Assembly: GCA_035546355.1 (NCBI GenBank)
Contig: DATKEH010000002.1
Coordinates: 1-11,629 of the forward strand
Length of the DNA stretch: 11,629 nt
DNA from: DATKEH01 sp035546355
Lineage (GTDB): Bacteria > Acidobacteriota > Thermoanaerobaculia > Multivoradales > JAIOJS01
Reading direction: 5' to 3'
Shown: in pieces, positions 5,475-11,629 of the stretch
Layout: the number at the start of each line of letters is the position of its first letter
Numbering within the stretch: the first letter of the stretch is position 1
The notes under the pieces: generated by a model
What the model saw: the letters and a program-made list of their open reading frames with translations, nothing else
What the model was told of the DNA's origin: nothing
The model's database searches: none
Translations under genes and position numbers: made by a program

Positions 5475-5515
5475 TGGACAATCCTCGTCCGAGGTCAACC
5501 GAGAAGGGATGGGTC

Positions 5516-5884
5516 ATGGAACCGTTGAAGCTGATCGAAGGGGCCTTCCTCAAGGAGGGGATCCCCGCCTTCCGCGCCGGCGACACCGTGCGCGTTCACG
5601 TGAAAGTCGTCGAGGCGAGCAAGGAGCGGATCCAGGTCTTCCAGGGGGTCGTCATCGGCCGCAAGGGGGGTGGAACCCGCGAGACCTTCACGGTGCGCAA
5701 GGTCTCCGGCGGCATCGGCGTGGAGCGGGTGTTTCCGCTGCATTCGCCGGTCATCGACAAGATCGAGGTGGTGCGGCGGGGGCGGGTGCGGCGGGCCAAG
5801 CTATACTATCTCCGCAATTTGCAGGGCAAGGCCGCACGCATCCGGGAACGGCGCGAGGAGCTCCCCGAAGATCGCAAGTCGTGA
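5516..5884 (+). CDS. rplS: 50S ribosomal protein bL19
   Basis: bL19 sits at the 30S-50S interface of the large subunit. From ATG 5516 the protein is 122 residues, normal for the family. It has FRAGDTVRVHVKVVEASKER, IQVFQGVVIGRKGGGTRETF, VSGGIGVERVFPLHSP and RRAKLYYLRNLQGKAARIRE in order. The start is chosen for AAGGGA (5504-5509) 6 nt upstream and because the conserved N-terminus begins there. An in-frame ATG at 5474 overlaps the trmD stop as TAATG and would add 14 unconserved residues. It may serve coupling but is less likely as the start. The last gene of the rpsP-trmD-rplS chain; rnhB, which often follows, is absent. Confidence 0.96.
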   Translation: MEPLKLIEGAFLKEGIPAFRAGDTVRVHVKVVEASKERIQVFQGVVIGRKGGGTRETFTVRKVSGGIGVERVFPLHSPVIDKIEVVRRGRVRRAKLYYLRNLQGKAARIRERREELPEDRKS

Positions 5885-6099
5885 TCGGCGCCGGGGGCGG
5901 CTCGCTGCCACGTCGAGGTCCGTCGCGGCCCTCCCGGACCCCTCTGCGGCGTCGGCGGGCCTGAGCGGGCGGCTTCTCCCGTCCCGCGAACCCGCCACCC
6001 GACATGGGGCGCGGGGCCTCCAGCGGTGGGCATCATGAGACGCGACGTTCCCGTTCCCGCACCCCGGTCGCAGCGCAGCCCTGACTGGCGGCGGGCCTG
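5885..6099. other. Gap between rplS and the TPR gene
   Basis: 215 nt without a convincing gene. GAGGTCCG (5915-5922) can pair with CGGACCCCTC (5935-5944) with one bulge, and GCGGG (5965-5969) with CCCGC (5983-5987). Neither is followed by a T-tract, so termination of the rplS operon here is only a guess. I saw no good promoter or Shine-Dalgarno before the next start. An in-frame TGA at 6082 limits the next gene to ATG 6100. Confidence 0.5.
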
Positions 6100-8682
6100 A
6101 TGTCGGCGTTCAAGCGCGAACAGGTCGTCCGCACCGCCGAGAAGTACGTCGGCAAGGGGAAGATCGAGGCGGCGATCAAGGAGTACCGCAAGGTCCTCGC
6201 CGACAACCCCAAAGACGTCAACACCCTCAACCGTCTGGGCGACCTCTACGCCCGCTCCTCCCGCGTCGAAGAGGCCATCCGCCTCTTCACCCAGATCGCC
6301 GAGCGTTACACCGAGGACGGCTTCCTCGTCAAGGCGATCGCGATCTACAAGAAGATCATCAAGCTCGACCCGACGCGGCTGGCGGTGTACGAGAAGCTCG
6401 CCGAGCTCTACCACCGGCAGGGGCTGGTGAACGAGGCCCGCACCCAGTACCAGGTGCTGGCCGACTACTACCTCAAGCACAACGACGCCGCGGCGGCCAT
6501 CAACATCTACCTGAAGATGGCCGAGGTCGAGCCGGACAACCCCTCGCACCACCTCAAGCTGGCCGAGCTCTACCAGCAGGGGAAGCTGTGGGACAAGGCG
6601 ATGCGGTCCTACCGCGTCATCGCCGAGCTGATGCTCCAGCACGAGCGGGTGGAGGAGGCGGTACGCGTCTACGAGCGCGCCTTCGAGGTCCACCCCGAGG
6701 ACCTGGGCTTCCTGACCGACGCGGTGCTGGGCTTGCGGGATGGCGGTCACACGCTACAGGCGACCCGGCTGCTCGACCGGGCGATGGAGATCACGCCGCA
6801 AGCGGAGAAGGTCGCCCGTCTGGTGCGTGGCGGCGAGCGCCGGGCGGACAGCGCCGGGCACGAGGCCGTCTCGCCGCCGGTAGCGCCGCCCTCGCGCCCG
6901 GCCCTGGGGCCGCCCCCGCCGCTGGAGGCGGACCAGTACGAGGGCGAGGACGAGGACGTGTTCTTCCTCGACCTCGAGGGCGAAGGGGCGGCGAGCCTGG
7001 CGACGCCCCCGATCGACCGCGACCGGGCGGGTGCGACGTCCGCCTCTGCGGAGGCCTTCGAGGAGCCCGAGGCCGCCGGCGAACAGCTCGAGGAGATGGG
7101 GCTCGAGGGAGTGGAGATCGACTTCGAGCCGGGGCCTCCGCCGGTCGAGCCCTCGCCTGTGGGGGGCGAGGGCGAGGAGCTGGGCCTGCGGCAGCCCGAG
7201 CGGGCGGCGGACGCCGCGGCCGCCGACGAGGAGGCGATCGCCCTGGAGGGGTCGTTCGAGCTCGAGCTCGAGCCTCCAGAGGAGATCGACTGGAGCTTCG
7301 ACGAGGCCATACCGCAGGCGCCGGCGCCGCCCTCTGCCGAGGAGGCGCGCGGCCAAGCCACCGACTCCGTCCCGGCGGTGGCCGAGGCGCCAGCAGCTCC
7401 CGCCGACGAAGCCCCGCGGCCGCAGGACCTGGTCGCCGAGGCGGAGGTTTTCGCCAAGTACGGGCTCGAGGAGAAGGCGAGGGAGCGCGTCGAGCAGGTT
7501 CTGGCGGTCGAGCCGCAGCACCTGGACGCGCTGCAGTTGCTGGTCGACCTGCAGCTGCGCAAGGGAGGCGGCGCGGCGGTCGACGCCGCCGCCCGGCGGC
7601 TGCGGCGGGCGGCCGAGGCGGCGGATCGCGAGGAGATCTGGGAGCGGGCGCGGCAGAAGCTGGAGCGCGCCGGCTTCCAGATGGACGTCAAGGGGGCGGC
7701 GGCGCCGCGGGTGCGCAAGCAGCGGGACCGCGTCTCCCAGCTGCTGGAATCGCTGCTCGACGAGGCGCCGCCGGCTCGGCGGGAAACCCGGGACCGGCGG
7801 ATCGACGACGCCCTGGCGGAGATCGCCTCGGACGTGCTGGAGCGGCCGCGGCGGCGGCCGCCCGCTCCGCCGCCCGTGGCCCCCACCGTCGAGCCGCAAG
7901 AGCCGCCGCGCGAAGAAGCCGCTACCCCAGCCCCGCCACCGGCTGCCGTGCAGCCGCCTGCCGTGCAGCCGCCTGCCGAGGCCGCGCCGCCTTCGGCGCC
8001 GCGCCGATGGGAGGAGGAGTTCGACGAGGAGCTCCCCGACATCGTGCTGCCGGAGGAGCGACGCCCCGACGCCGCCGAAGCCCTCGACGATTCCGGAATG
8101 GACTGGCTCGACGCCACCGGCGGCCAGGGCGCCCGTGACAGCGAGGAGAAGCTGTTCGACGACGAGGAGGAGTTCTTCGATCTCGCCGCGGAGCTGGAGG
8201 AGGAGCTGGACCACGCCGAGAAGCTGACGGCGGAGGCCCTGGGCGGGCAGCAGGAGGAGCCGTCGCTGGAGGAGATCGTCGAGGGGTTCAAGCGCGGCGT
8301 GGCGGAGAACCTCTCGGCCGAGGACTACGCCACGCACTACAACCTGGGGATCGCCTACCGGGAGATGGGGCTGCTGGACGAGGCGATCGGCGAGTTCCAG
8401 CTGGCGGCCAAGGCGCCGGAGCACCTCGTCGAATGCTGCTCGATGCTCGGTGTGTGCTTCCTCGAGAAGGGGCTCCCGGAGCTCGCCGTCAAGTGGTACC
8501 AGCGCGGCCTCGCCGCCAGCAACCTCAAGGAAGAGACCGTGCTGAGCCTGCTGTACGACATGGGCAACAGCTACCTGGCCATGGGCGACCCGGCGGCGGC
8601 GCGCAAGACCTTCGTCGAGCTGTACGGGATCAACAGCCACTACCGGGACGTGGTGGCGAAGCTGGAGGAGCTGGGCCGGTAG
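6100..8682 (+). CDS. Large acidic TPR repeat protein, likely scaffold
   Basis: An 860-residue soluble protein with no signal peptide or membrane segment. Residues 1-245 are a chain of TPR helices, for example AAIKEYRKVLADNPKDV, NTLNRLGDLYARSSRVEEAI, KAIAIYKKIIKLDPTRLAVY and AAINIYLKMAEVEPDNPSH. Residues about 250-440 are a disordered Pro/Ala/Glu-rich acidic linker. A short helical repeat follows (about 440-530: VFAKYGLEEKARERVEQVLA), then a second Pro/Glu-rich linker that includes the duplicated AVQPP (15-bp DNA repeat, 7945-7974). The C-terminal TPR block (about 740-860) has HYNLGIAYREMGLLDEAIGE and MLGVCFLEKGLPELAVKWYQ. Similar bipartite TPR proteins occur in Acidobacteriota and deltaproteobacteria without an assigned job. 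FimV and SgmX of type IV pilus systems are remote architectural analogues only. It lies 12 nt upstream of a membrane protein gene. Real gene, function unknown. Confidence 0.9.
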   Translation: MSAFKREQVVRTAEKYVGKGKIEAAIKEYRKVLADNPKDVNTLNRLGDLYARSSRVEEAIRLFTQIAERYTEDGFLVKAIAIYKKIIKLDPTRLAVYEKLAELYHRQGLVNEARTQYQVLADYYLKHNDAAAAINIYLKMAEVEPDNPSHHLKLAELYQQGKLWDKAMRSYRVIAELMLQHERVEEAVRVYERAFEVHPEDLGFLTDAVLGLRDGGHTLQATRLLDRAMEITPQAEKVARLVRGGERRADSAGHEAVSPPVAPPSRPALGPPPPLEADQYEGEDEDVFFLDLEGEGAASLATPPIDRDRAGATSASAEAFEEPEAAGEQLEEMGLEGVEIDFEPGPPPVEPSPVGGEGEELGLRQPERAADAAAADEEAIALEGSFELELEPPEEIDWSFDEAIPQAPAPPSAEEARGQATDSVPAVAEAPAAPADEAPRPQDLVAEAEVFAKYGLEEKARERVEQVLAVEPQHLDALQLLVDLQLRKGGGAAVDAAARRLRRAAEAADREEIWERARQKLERAGFQMDVKGAAAPRVRKQRDRVSQLLESLLDEAPPARRETRDRRIDDALAEIASDVLERPRRRPPAPPPVAPTVEPQEPPREEAATPAPPPAAVQPPAVQPPAEAAPPSAPRRWEEEFDEELPDIVLPEERRPDAAEALDDSGMDWLDATGGQGARDSEEKLFDDEEEFFDLAAELEEELDHAEKLTAEALGGQQEEPSLEEIVEGFKRGVAENLSAEDYATHYNLGIAYREMGLLDEAIGEFQLAAKAPEHLVECCSMLGVCFLEKGLPELAVKWYQRGLAASNLKEETVLSLLYDMGNSYLAMGDPAAARKTFVELYGINSHYRDVVAKLEELGR
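7945..7974. repeat. 15-bp tandem duplication in the TPR-protein linker
   Basis: Two perfect copies of GCCGTGCAGCCGCCT, encoding AVQPP twice in the second disordered linker. In frame, so tolerated; a local slippage product. Confidence 0.8.
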
Positions 8683-8685
8683 AAT
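8680..8685 (+). promoter_or_regulatory. -10-like box for a leaderless start
   Basis: TAGAAT, one base from TATAAT, overlaps the stop of the TPR gene and ends 9 nt before the ATG at 8695. No Shine-Dalgarno precedes that ATG (the sequence is CCCCTCCCT), so a leaderless transcript is plausible. No -35 match is seen. The hexamer could also be chance, because the stop codon supplies TAG. Confidence 0.4.
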
Positions 8686-8694
8686 CCCCTCCCT

Positions 8695-9729
8695 ATGGCA
8701 CGGGAGCGGGTGATCTTCTTCGCCGTCATCGCCGTCGCCGTCCTGGTGGTGGCGACGCTGTTGCTGTGGCCGCGGGTCCAGGAGAAGCTCGACCCCAAGC
8801 CGCTGCAGGCCTGGGTGGCCCTGGAGGTGCCGGGCGACGGCGTGCCGCGGGTCGGCAGGGTGGAGCTGGATGCCGGCCAGCCCTTTCGCCTTCACGCCGT
8901 CCTGGAGGCGCGCGATCGCCACGGCGAGACGCTCTACTACACCGAGGCGCCGGCGCTGGAGATCGCCGGCGAGCGGATTCCGCCGCAGCGGCTGCGCCAC
9001 TGGGATCGCGGCGAGACGGTGCGCGTGCTGTGGTTCGCCGTCGAAGGCGCGACTCCCTACCTTCCCCTGGACGAGCCGGATGCCGAGCCGTCTCTCGAGT
9101 TCGAAGAGCTCTTCCGCGCCGACTGGCCGCGGGCCTGGTCGATCCCGGGGCAGCGAGAGCGGCCCTTCGGGCTGCAGCGCTTCCACGTCCGCATCGAGAT
9201 GTCCGCCACCGAGACGGCGATGGTTCCGGAGGAGCGGTTCAAGTCGTGGGGCGCCGCCGAGCTGCCGCAACGCTGGGAGGACTTCCCCACCGCCGTGGTT
9301 CGGCTGGCCGGGCCCCTCGGCCCCGCCAGCAGCGTCTTCGGCTTGACCCAGGTGGAGCCGCCACCCCAGCCGGCGCAGCCCCTGTTGCTGTCGCTGGCCG
9401 AGCTCTATCGACGGCGGCTCGCCTTCTCCCGGTTGCTGGTGCTGCGCGACGCGGTCGCCGCCGCGGGGCTGCGCTTCGATCAGCTGACCTGGCGCGAGAT
9501 CCCGCTGCAGGGCTCCGGGCTCGCCTGGGGATCCGGGGTCGCGGGGGGCGACCTGCTGCGGGTCGGCTCTCGCGTGGTGGTGCTCTACCGGGATGCCGAG
9601 GGGGGCGCGGGGGGAACGCTCGACCCGGCCGACCTCTGCTTCGACTACGAGCGCGGCGCGGTCGTGGTGCCGCTGTCCGAGGTCTTCGTCGGCGAGGGGT
9701 TGGTCGAGCACGCATCGCTCGCCGGGTGA
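8695..9729 (+). CDS. Single-pass membrane-anchored protein, unknown function
   Basis: A 344-residue protein. After MARER comes one strong hydrophobic helix (about 6-25, IFFAVIAVAVLVVATLLLW), so it is an N-terminal anchor or uncleaved signal with the rest probably outside the cytoplasm. The remainder looks mostly beta-rich and soluble: LDAGQPFRLHAVLEARDRHG, a central Trp/Pro-rich acidic part (FRADWPRAWSIPGQ), and a C-terminal segment GDLLRVGSRVVVLYRDAEGG that ends near VVVPLSEVFVGEGLVE. There is one Cys (ADLCFDY). I recognise no catalytic motif or named domain. Codon use matches its neighbours. The start follows the TPR-gene stop by 12 nt, so the two may be cotranscribed and work together, though a separate promoter is possible. 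Confidence 0.82.
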   Translation: MARERVIFFAVIAVAVLVVATLLLWPRVQEKLDPKPLQAWVALEVPGDGVPRVGRVELDAGQPFRLHAVLEARDRHGETLYYTEAPALEIAGERIPPQRLRHWDRGETVRVLWFAVEGATPYLPLDEPDAEPSLEFEELFRADWPRAWSIPGQRERPFGLQRFHVRIEMSATETAMVPEERFKSWGAAELPQRWEDFPTAVVRLAGPLGPASSVFGLTQVEPPPQPAQPLLLSLAELYRRRLAFSRLLVLRDAVAAAGLRFDQLTWREIPLQGSGLAWGSGVAGGDLLRVGSRVVVLYRDAEGGAGGTLDPADLCFDYERGAVVVPLSEVFVGEGLVEHASLAG

Positions 9730-9752
9730 GAGCACCGGTGCGGTGGGTGGAT

Positions 9753-9758
9753 TAAGCT
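9753..9758 (+). promoter_or_regulatory. -10-like box before the isocitrate dehydrogenase gene
   Basis: TAAGCT fits TANNNT and ends 7 nt before the GTG at 9766, which has no Shine-Dalgarno. This is the same geometry as at 8680 and 10809. No -35 box is visible. Weak alone; supported only by the recurrence. Confidence 0.3.
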
Positions 9759-9765
9759 TGCGGCC

Positions 9766-10764
9766 GTGGCGCGCACCATCACCCTGATTCCCGGCGACGG
9801 TATCGGCCCCGAGGTGACGGCCGCCGCGGTGCGTGTGATCGAGGCGGCCGGGGCCGATCTCGAGTGGGAGGCGCACGCCGCCGGCAGCGAGGCGCTGGCC
9901 CGCCACGGCGACCCGCTCCCCCAGGAGGTGCTCGACTCCATCCTGCGCAACGGCGTGGCCCTCAAGGGGCCGGTGACGACGCCGGTGGGCAAGGGGTTCT
10001 CCTCGATCAACGTCCGCCTGCGCAAGAGCCTGCAGCTCTACGCCAACCTGCGGCCGGTCAAGAGCCTGGTCGGGATCCCGTCGCGGTTCGAGGGGATCGA
10101 TCTGGTGGTCGTGCGCGAGAACACCGAGGGTCTCTACAGCGGCATCGAGCACGAGGTGGTCCCGGGAGTGATGGAGAGCCTGAAGGTGATCACCGAGAAG
10201 GCCTCGACCCGCATCGCGCGGTTCGCCTTCGAGCACGCCCGCAGCCAGGGGCGCAGGCGGGTGACGACGGTGCACAAGGCCAACATCATGAAGCTCAGCG
10301 ACGGGCTGTTCCTCGACTGCTGCCGGAAGATGGCCCGCGAATACCCGGAGATCACCGCCGACGACCGCATCGTCGACAACATGTGCATGCAGCTGGTGGT
10401 CGATCCCCAGGCCTACGACGTCCTGCTGCTGGAGAACCTCTACGGCGACATCGTCAGCGATCTGTGCGCCGGGCTGGTGGGCGGGCTGGGGGTCGTTCCC
10501 GGCGCCAACCTGGGCGACAGGGGCGCCGTGTTCGAGGCGGTGCACGGCAGCGCTCCCGACATCGCGGGGCGCAACCTGGCCAATCCGCTGGCTGTGATCC
10601 AGTCGGGGGTGATGATGCTGCGCTACCTGGGCGAGGAGGCGATCGCCGACCGCATCGATGGGGCGGTCGTGCGGGTGGTGGGGGAGGGGCTGCTGACCCG
10701 CGACCTCGGCGGCAGCTGCAGCACCACCGAGATGGCCGAGGCCATCGTGGCGGCGATGGAGTAG
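9766..10764 (+). CDS. NAD-dependent isocitrate dehydrogenase (beta-decarboxylating dehydrogenase family)
   Basis: Predicted to oxidise isocitrate to 2-oxoglutarate in the TCA cycle, in the cytoplasm. The 332 residues show LIPGDGIGPEV (7-17), the substrate loop SSINVRLRK (79-87), LYANLRPVKS, VRENTEGLYSGIEHEVV (116-132; Tyr124), HKANIMKLSDGLF (170-182; Lys171), the metal aspartates D204, D228 and D232 (YGDIVSD), and HGSAPDIAGRNLANP (260-274). Asp265-Ile266 in the cofactor loop takes the place of the Lys-Tyr of NADP enzymes such as E. coli Icd and predicts NAD use. The overall match is to IDH3-type enzymes. Homoisocitrate or 3-isopropylmalate dehydrogenase is the alternative, but the Ser-Asn-x-x-x-Arg loop favours isocitrate. 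The GTG start directly precedes the conserved core. Unrelated in function to its neighbours. Confidence 0.9.
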   Translation: MARTITLIPGDGIGPEVTAAAVRVIEAAGADLEWEAHAAGSEALARHGDPLPQEVLDSILRNGVALKGPVTTPVGKGFSSINVRLRKSLQLYANLRPVKSLVGIPSRFEGIDLVVVRENTEGLYSGIEHEVVPGVMESLKVITEKASTRIARFAFEHARSQGRRRVTTVHKANIMKLSDGLFLDCCRKMAREYPEITADDRIVDNMCMQLVVDPQAYDVLLLENLYGDIVSDLCAGLVGGLGVVPGANLGDRGAVFEAVHGSAPDIAGRNLANPLAVIQSGVMMLRYLGEEAIADRIDGAVVRVVGEGLLTRDLGGSCSTTEMAEAIVAAME

Positions 10765-10767
10765 GGT

Positions 10768-10782
10768 CTGCGACGGTCGCAG
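10768..10782. promoter_or_regulatory. Short perfect palindrome after the isocitrate dehydrogenase gene
   Basis: CTGCGAC-G-GTCGCAG: perfect 7-bp arms around one base, starting 4 nt after the stop codon and ending 26 nt before a -10-like box. It could be an operator for the downstream small gene and rarA, or a weak 5-bp RNA hairpin with a 5-nt loop. No T-tract follows. Confidence 0.4.
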
Positions 10783-10808
10783 GGGAGGGGCCGTGGAGAA
10801 GTGCAGGC

Positions 10809-10814
10809 TAGAAT
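10809..10814 (+). promoter_or_regulatory. -10-like box for a leaderless start before the small gene and rarA
   Basis: TAGAAT, the same hexamer as at 8680, ends 6 nt before GTG 10821. A transcript starting on that GTG would be leaderless. There is no Shine-Dalgarno between them (GATTGC). No -35 match is seen in the G+C-rich sequence upstream. Confidence 0.45.
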
Positions 10815-10820
10815 GATTGC

Positions 10821-11006
10821 GTGGACGAGGCGCGCCGCACCGTCGCCCGCTGGCTGCTCGCCGCCTTCCTCGGCTACGGCCCGGGGCGCGCCGGCCACCA
10901 CTGGGAGGTGGCGCGGATCGAGCGGCCGCTGACGCCGCTCGAGAGCCGCCGTTTGTCGCGCGTCTCGCCCTTCCTCGCCGCCGGCGCCCTCGACGGCGCC
11001 CCATGA
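10821..11006 (+). CDS. Small unknown protein, coupled to rarA
   Basis: A 61-residue basic protein starting with GTG: MDEARRTVARWLLAAFLGYG, then a segment with HHWEVARIERPLTPLESRRL and a Ala/Gly-rich end. It has one amphipathic or mildly hydrophobic stretch (about 9-19), too short for a confident membrane segment. No family is recognised. Evidence that it is real: a -10-like box 6 nt upstream, and a stop that overlaps the rarA start as ATGA, the typical sign of coupled translation. It could instead be a leader peptide whose translation opens the rarA start, since rarA has no Shine-Dalgarno. A chance frame in high-GC DNA is not excluded. Confidence 0.55.
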   Translation: MDEARRTVARWLLAAFLGYGPGRAGHHWEVARIERPLTPLESRRLSRVSPFLAAGALDGAP

Positions 11007-11629
11007 GCCGCTCGTTGTTCGACGACCAGGCGCCGCCGGAGCCGCGTCGGGGGCCGCCGGAGGATCCCCCCGCCACCGCGCCCCTGGCGGAGCGGATGCG
11101 CCCCCGCACCCTCGACGAGGTGGTCGGCCAGGCGGCCCTGGTGGGCGAGGCCGGGTTCCTGCGCACCGCCATCCGCGAGGACCGCGTGCCCTCGCTGATC
11201 CTGTGGGGCCCGCCGGGGACCGGCAAGACCACCCTCGCCCGCATCCTGGCGCGCGAGACCGCCGCCCGCTTCGTCCCCTTCTCGGCCGTCACCTCGGGGA
11301 TCAAGGAGGTGCGGGAGGTGATGGCGGACGCGGCCCGGCTGCTGCGCGCCCAGGGGCGGCGGACGCTGCTCTTCGTCGACGAGATCCACCGCTTCAACCG
11401 CGCCCAGCAGGACGCCTTCCTGCCCTACGTCGAATCCGGCGAGATAGTCCTGGTGGGGGCCACCACCGAGAACCCCTCCTTCGAGCTCAATGCGGCGCTG
11501 CTGTCGCGCTGCCGGGTGGTGGTGCTGGAGCCGCTCGGCGGCGAGCAGCTGGCGACGGTGCTGCGCCGGGCGCTCGGCGACGCCGAACGGGGGCTCGGCG
11601 ACCGCGGCGTCGAGCTCGCCCCCGACGCC
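11003..11629 (+). CDS. rarA: Replication-associated AAA+ ATPase RarA/MgsA, 3'-partial
   Basis: RarA (MgsA; Mgs1/WRNIP1 in eukaryotes) is a tetrameric clamp-loader-like ATPase that acts at stalled replication forks. The 209 codons present start MSRSLFDDQAPPEPRR, a proline-rich lead, followed by PLAERMRPRTLDEVVGQ, the usual opening. Walker A GPPGTGKTTLA is at 69-79, SAVTSGIKEVREVM at 94-107, Walker B LLFVDEIHRFNRAQQD at 122-137, sensor 1 GATTENPSFELN at 152-163, and the arginine finger is R169 in LLSRC. The ATG overlaps the stop of the 61-residue gene (ATGA). The frame is open to the right edge; family length is about 430-450, so slightly over half is missing. Confidence 0.95.
   Translation, partial: MSRSLFDDQAPPEPRRGPPEDPPATAPLAERMRPRTLDEVVGQAALVGEAGFLRTAIREDRVPSLILWGPPGTGKTTLARILARETAARFVPFSAVTSGIKEVREVMADAARLLRAQGRRTLLFVDEIHRFNRAQQDAFLPYVESGEIVLVGATTENPSFELNAALLSRCRVVVLEPLGGEQLATVLRRALGDAERGLGDRGVELAPDA

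Noticed and set aside
5811..5816. TATACT, a good -10 hexamer within rplS
   Set aside because: It encodes the conserved bL19 residues around LYYLRN (KLYYLRN), so the sequence is explained by coding.
6004..6084. A 26-codon frame starting at ATG 6004 before the TPR gene
   Set aside because: Ser/Arg low complexity, no Shine-Dalgarno, stops before the TPR start; chance frame.
6754..11397. A 1547-codon open frame on the - strand opposite the TPR, membrane-protein, isocitrate dehydrogenase and rarA genes
   Set aside because: Stop codons are rare in antisense frames at this G+C content. The product is low-complexity Arg/Gly/His/Leu-rich and the + strand genes carry clear family motifs throughout.

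Overview
The window is about 11.6 kb of very GC-rich (roughly 70%) bacterial chromosome. It is a housekeeping region, not a phage, plasmid or island. The conserved block ffh-rpsP-khpA-rimM-trmD-rplS, an NAD-type isocitrate dehydrogenase of the mitochondrial IDH3-like group, and a very long acidic TPR protein followed by a small membrane-anchored protein are together compatible with Acidobacteriota (possibly Thermoanaerobaculia) or a deltaproteobacterial lineage. That placement is an inference from protein style; no 16S rRNA is present.

Layout. Positions 1-1172 hold, on the + strand, the C-terminal part of a lytic transglycosylase (cut by the left edge) and pgsA, phosphatidylglycerophosphate synthase. 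On the - strand at 1308-1565 lies a tiny methionine-rich acidic lipoprotein gene with its own strong ribosome binding site and a perfect-stem terminator (1253-1277) that also faces pgsA. The 362-nt divergent spacer 1566-1927 carries promoter-like boxes. From 1928 the + strand encodes ffh (SRP54). A 480-nt hairpin-rich spacer follows, and then a tight chain rpsP, khpA, rimM, trmD, rplS with overlapping genes. This group handles co-translational targeting, 16S rRNA processing and 30S maturation (S16, KhpA, RimM), tRNA m1G37 methylation (TrmD) and ribosomal protein L19. After a 215-nt gap come an 860-residue TPR protein, a single-pass membrane protein of unknown function 12 nt downstream, NAD-dependent isocitrate dehydrogenase, a 61-residue unknown protein overlapping rarA by ATGA, and the first 209 codons of rarA (replication-associated AAA+ ATPase), cut by the right edge.

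The most unusual signal is not a protein. Just after the ffh stop codon (3258-3439) is a 182-nt element whose ends form a perfect 26-bp inverted repeat. The arms extend imperfectly to 40 positions and enclose two further perfect 9-bp hairpins, so the whole can fold as a three-way junction. More hairpins follow, and an 18-nt palindrome sits where the -35 box of the presumed rpsP promoter should be. A second theme is translation initiation. Three genes in the 3' half lack a Shine-Dalgarno sequence and have a TANNNT box 6-9 nt before the start codon, as expected for leaderless mRNAs. The ffh, rpsP, rplS and lipoprotein genes instead have SD-like sequences. I found no CRISPR array, transposase, tRNA, rRNA or recognisable defence system.
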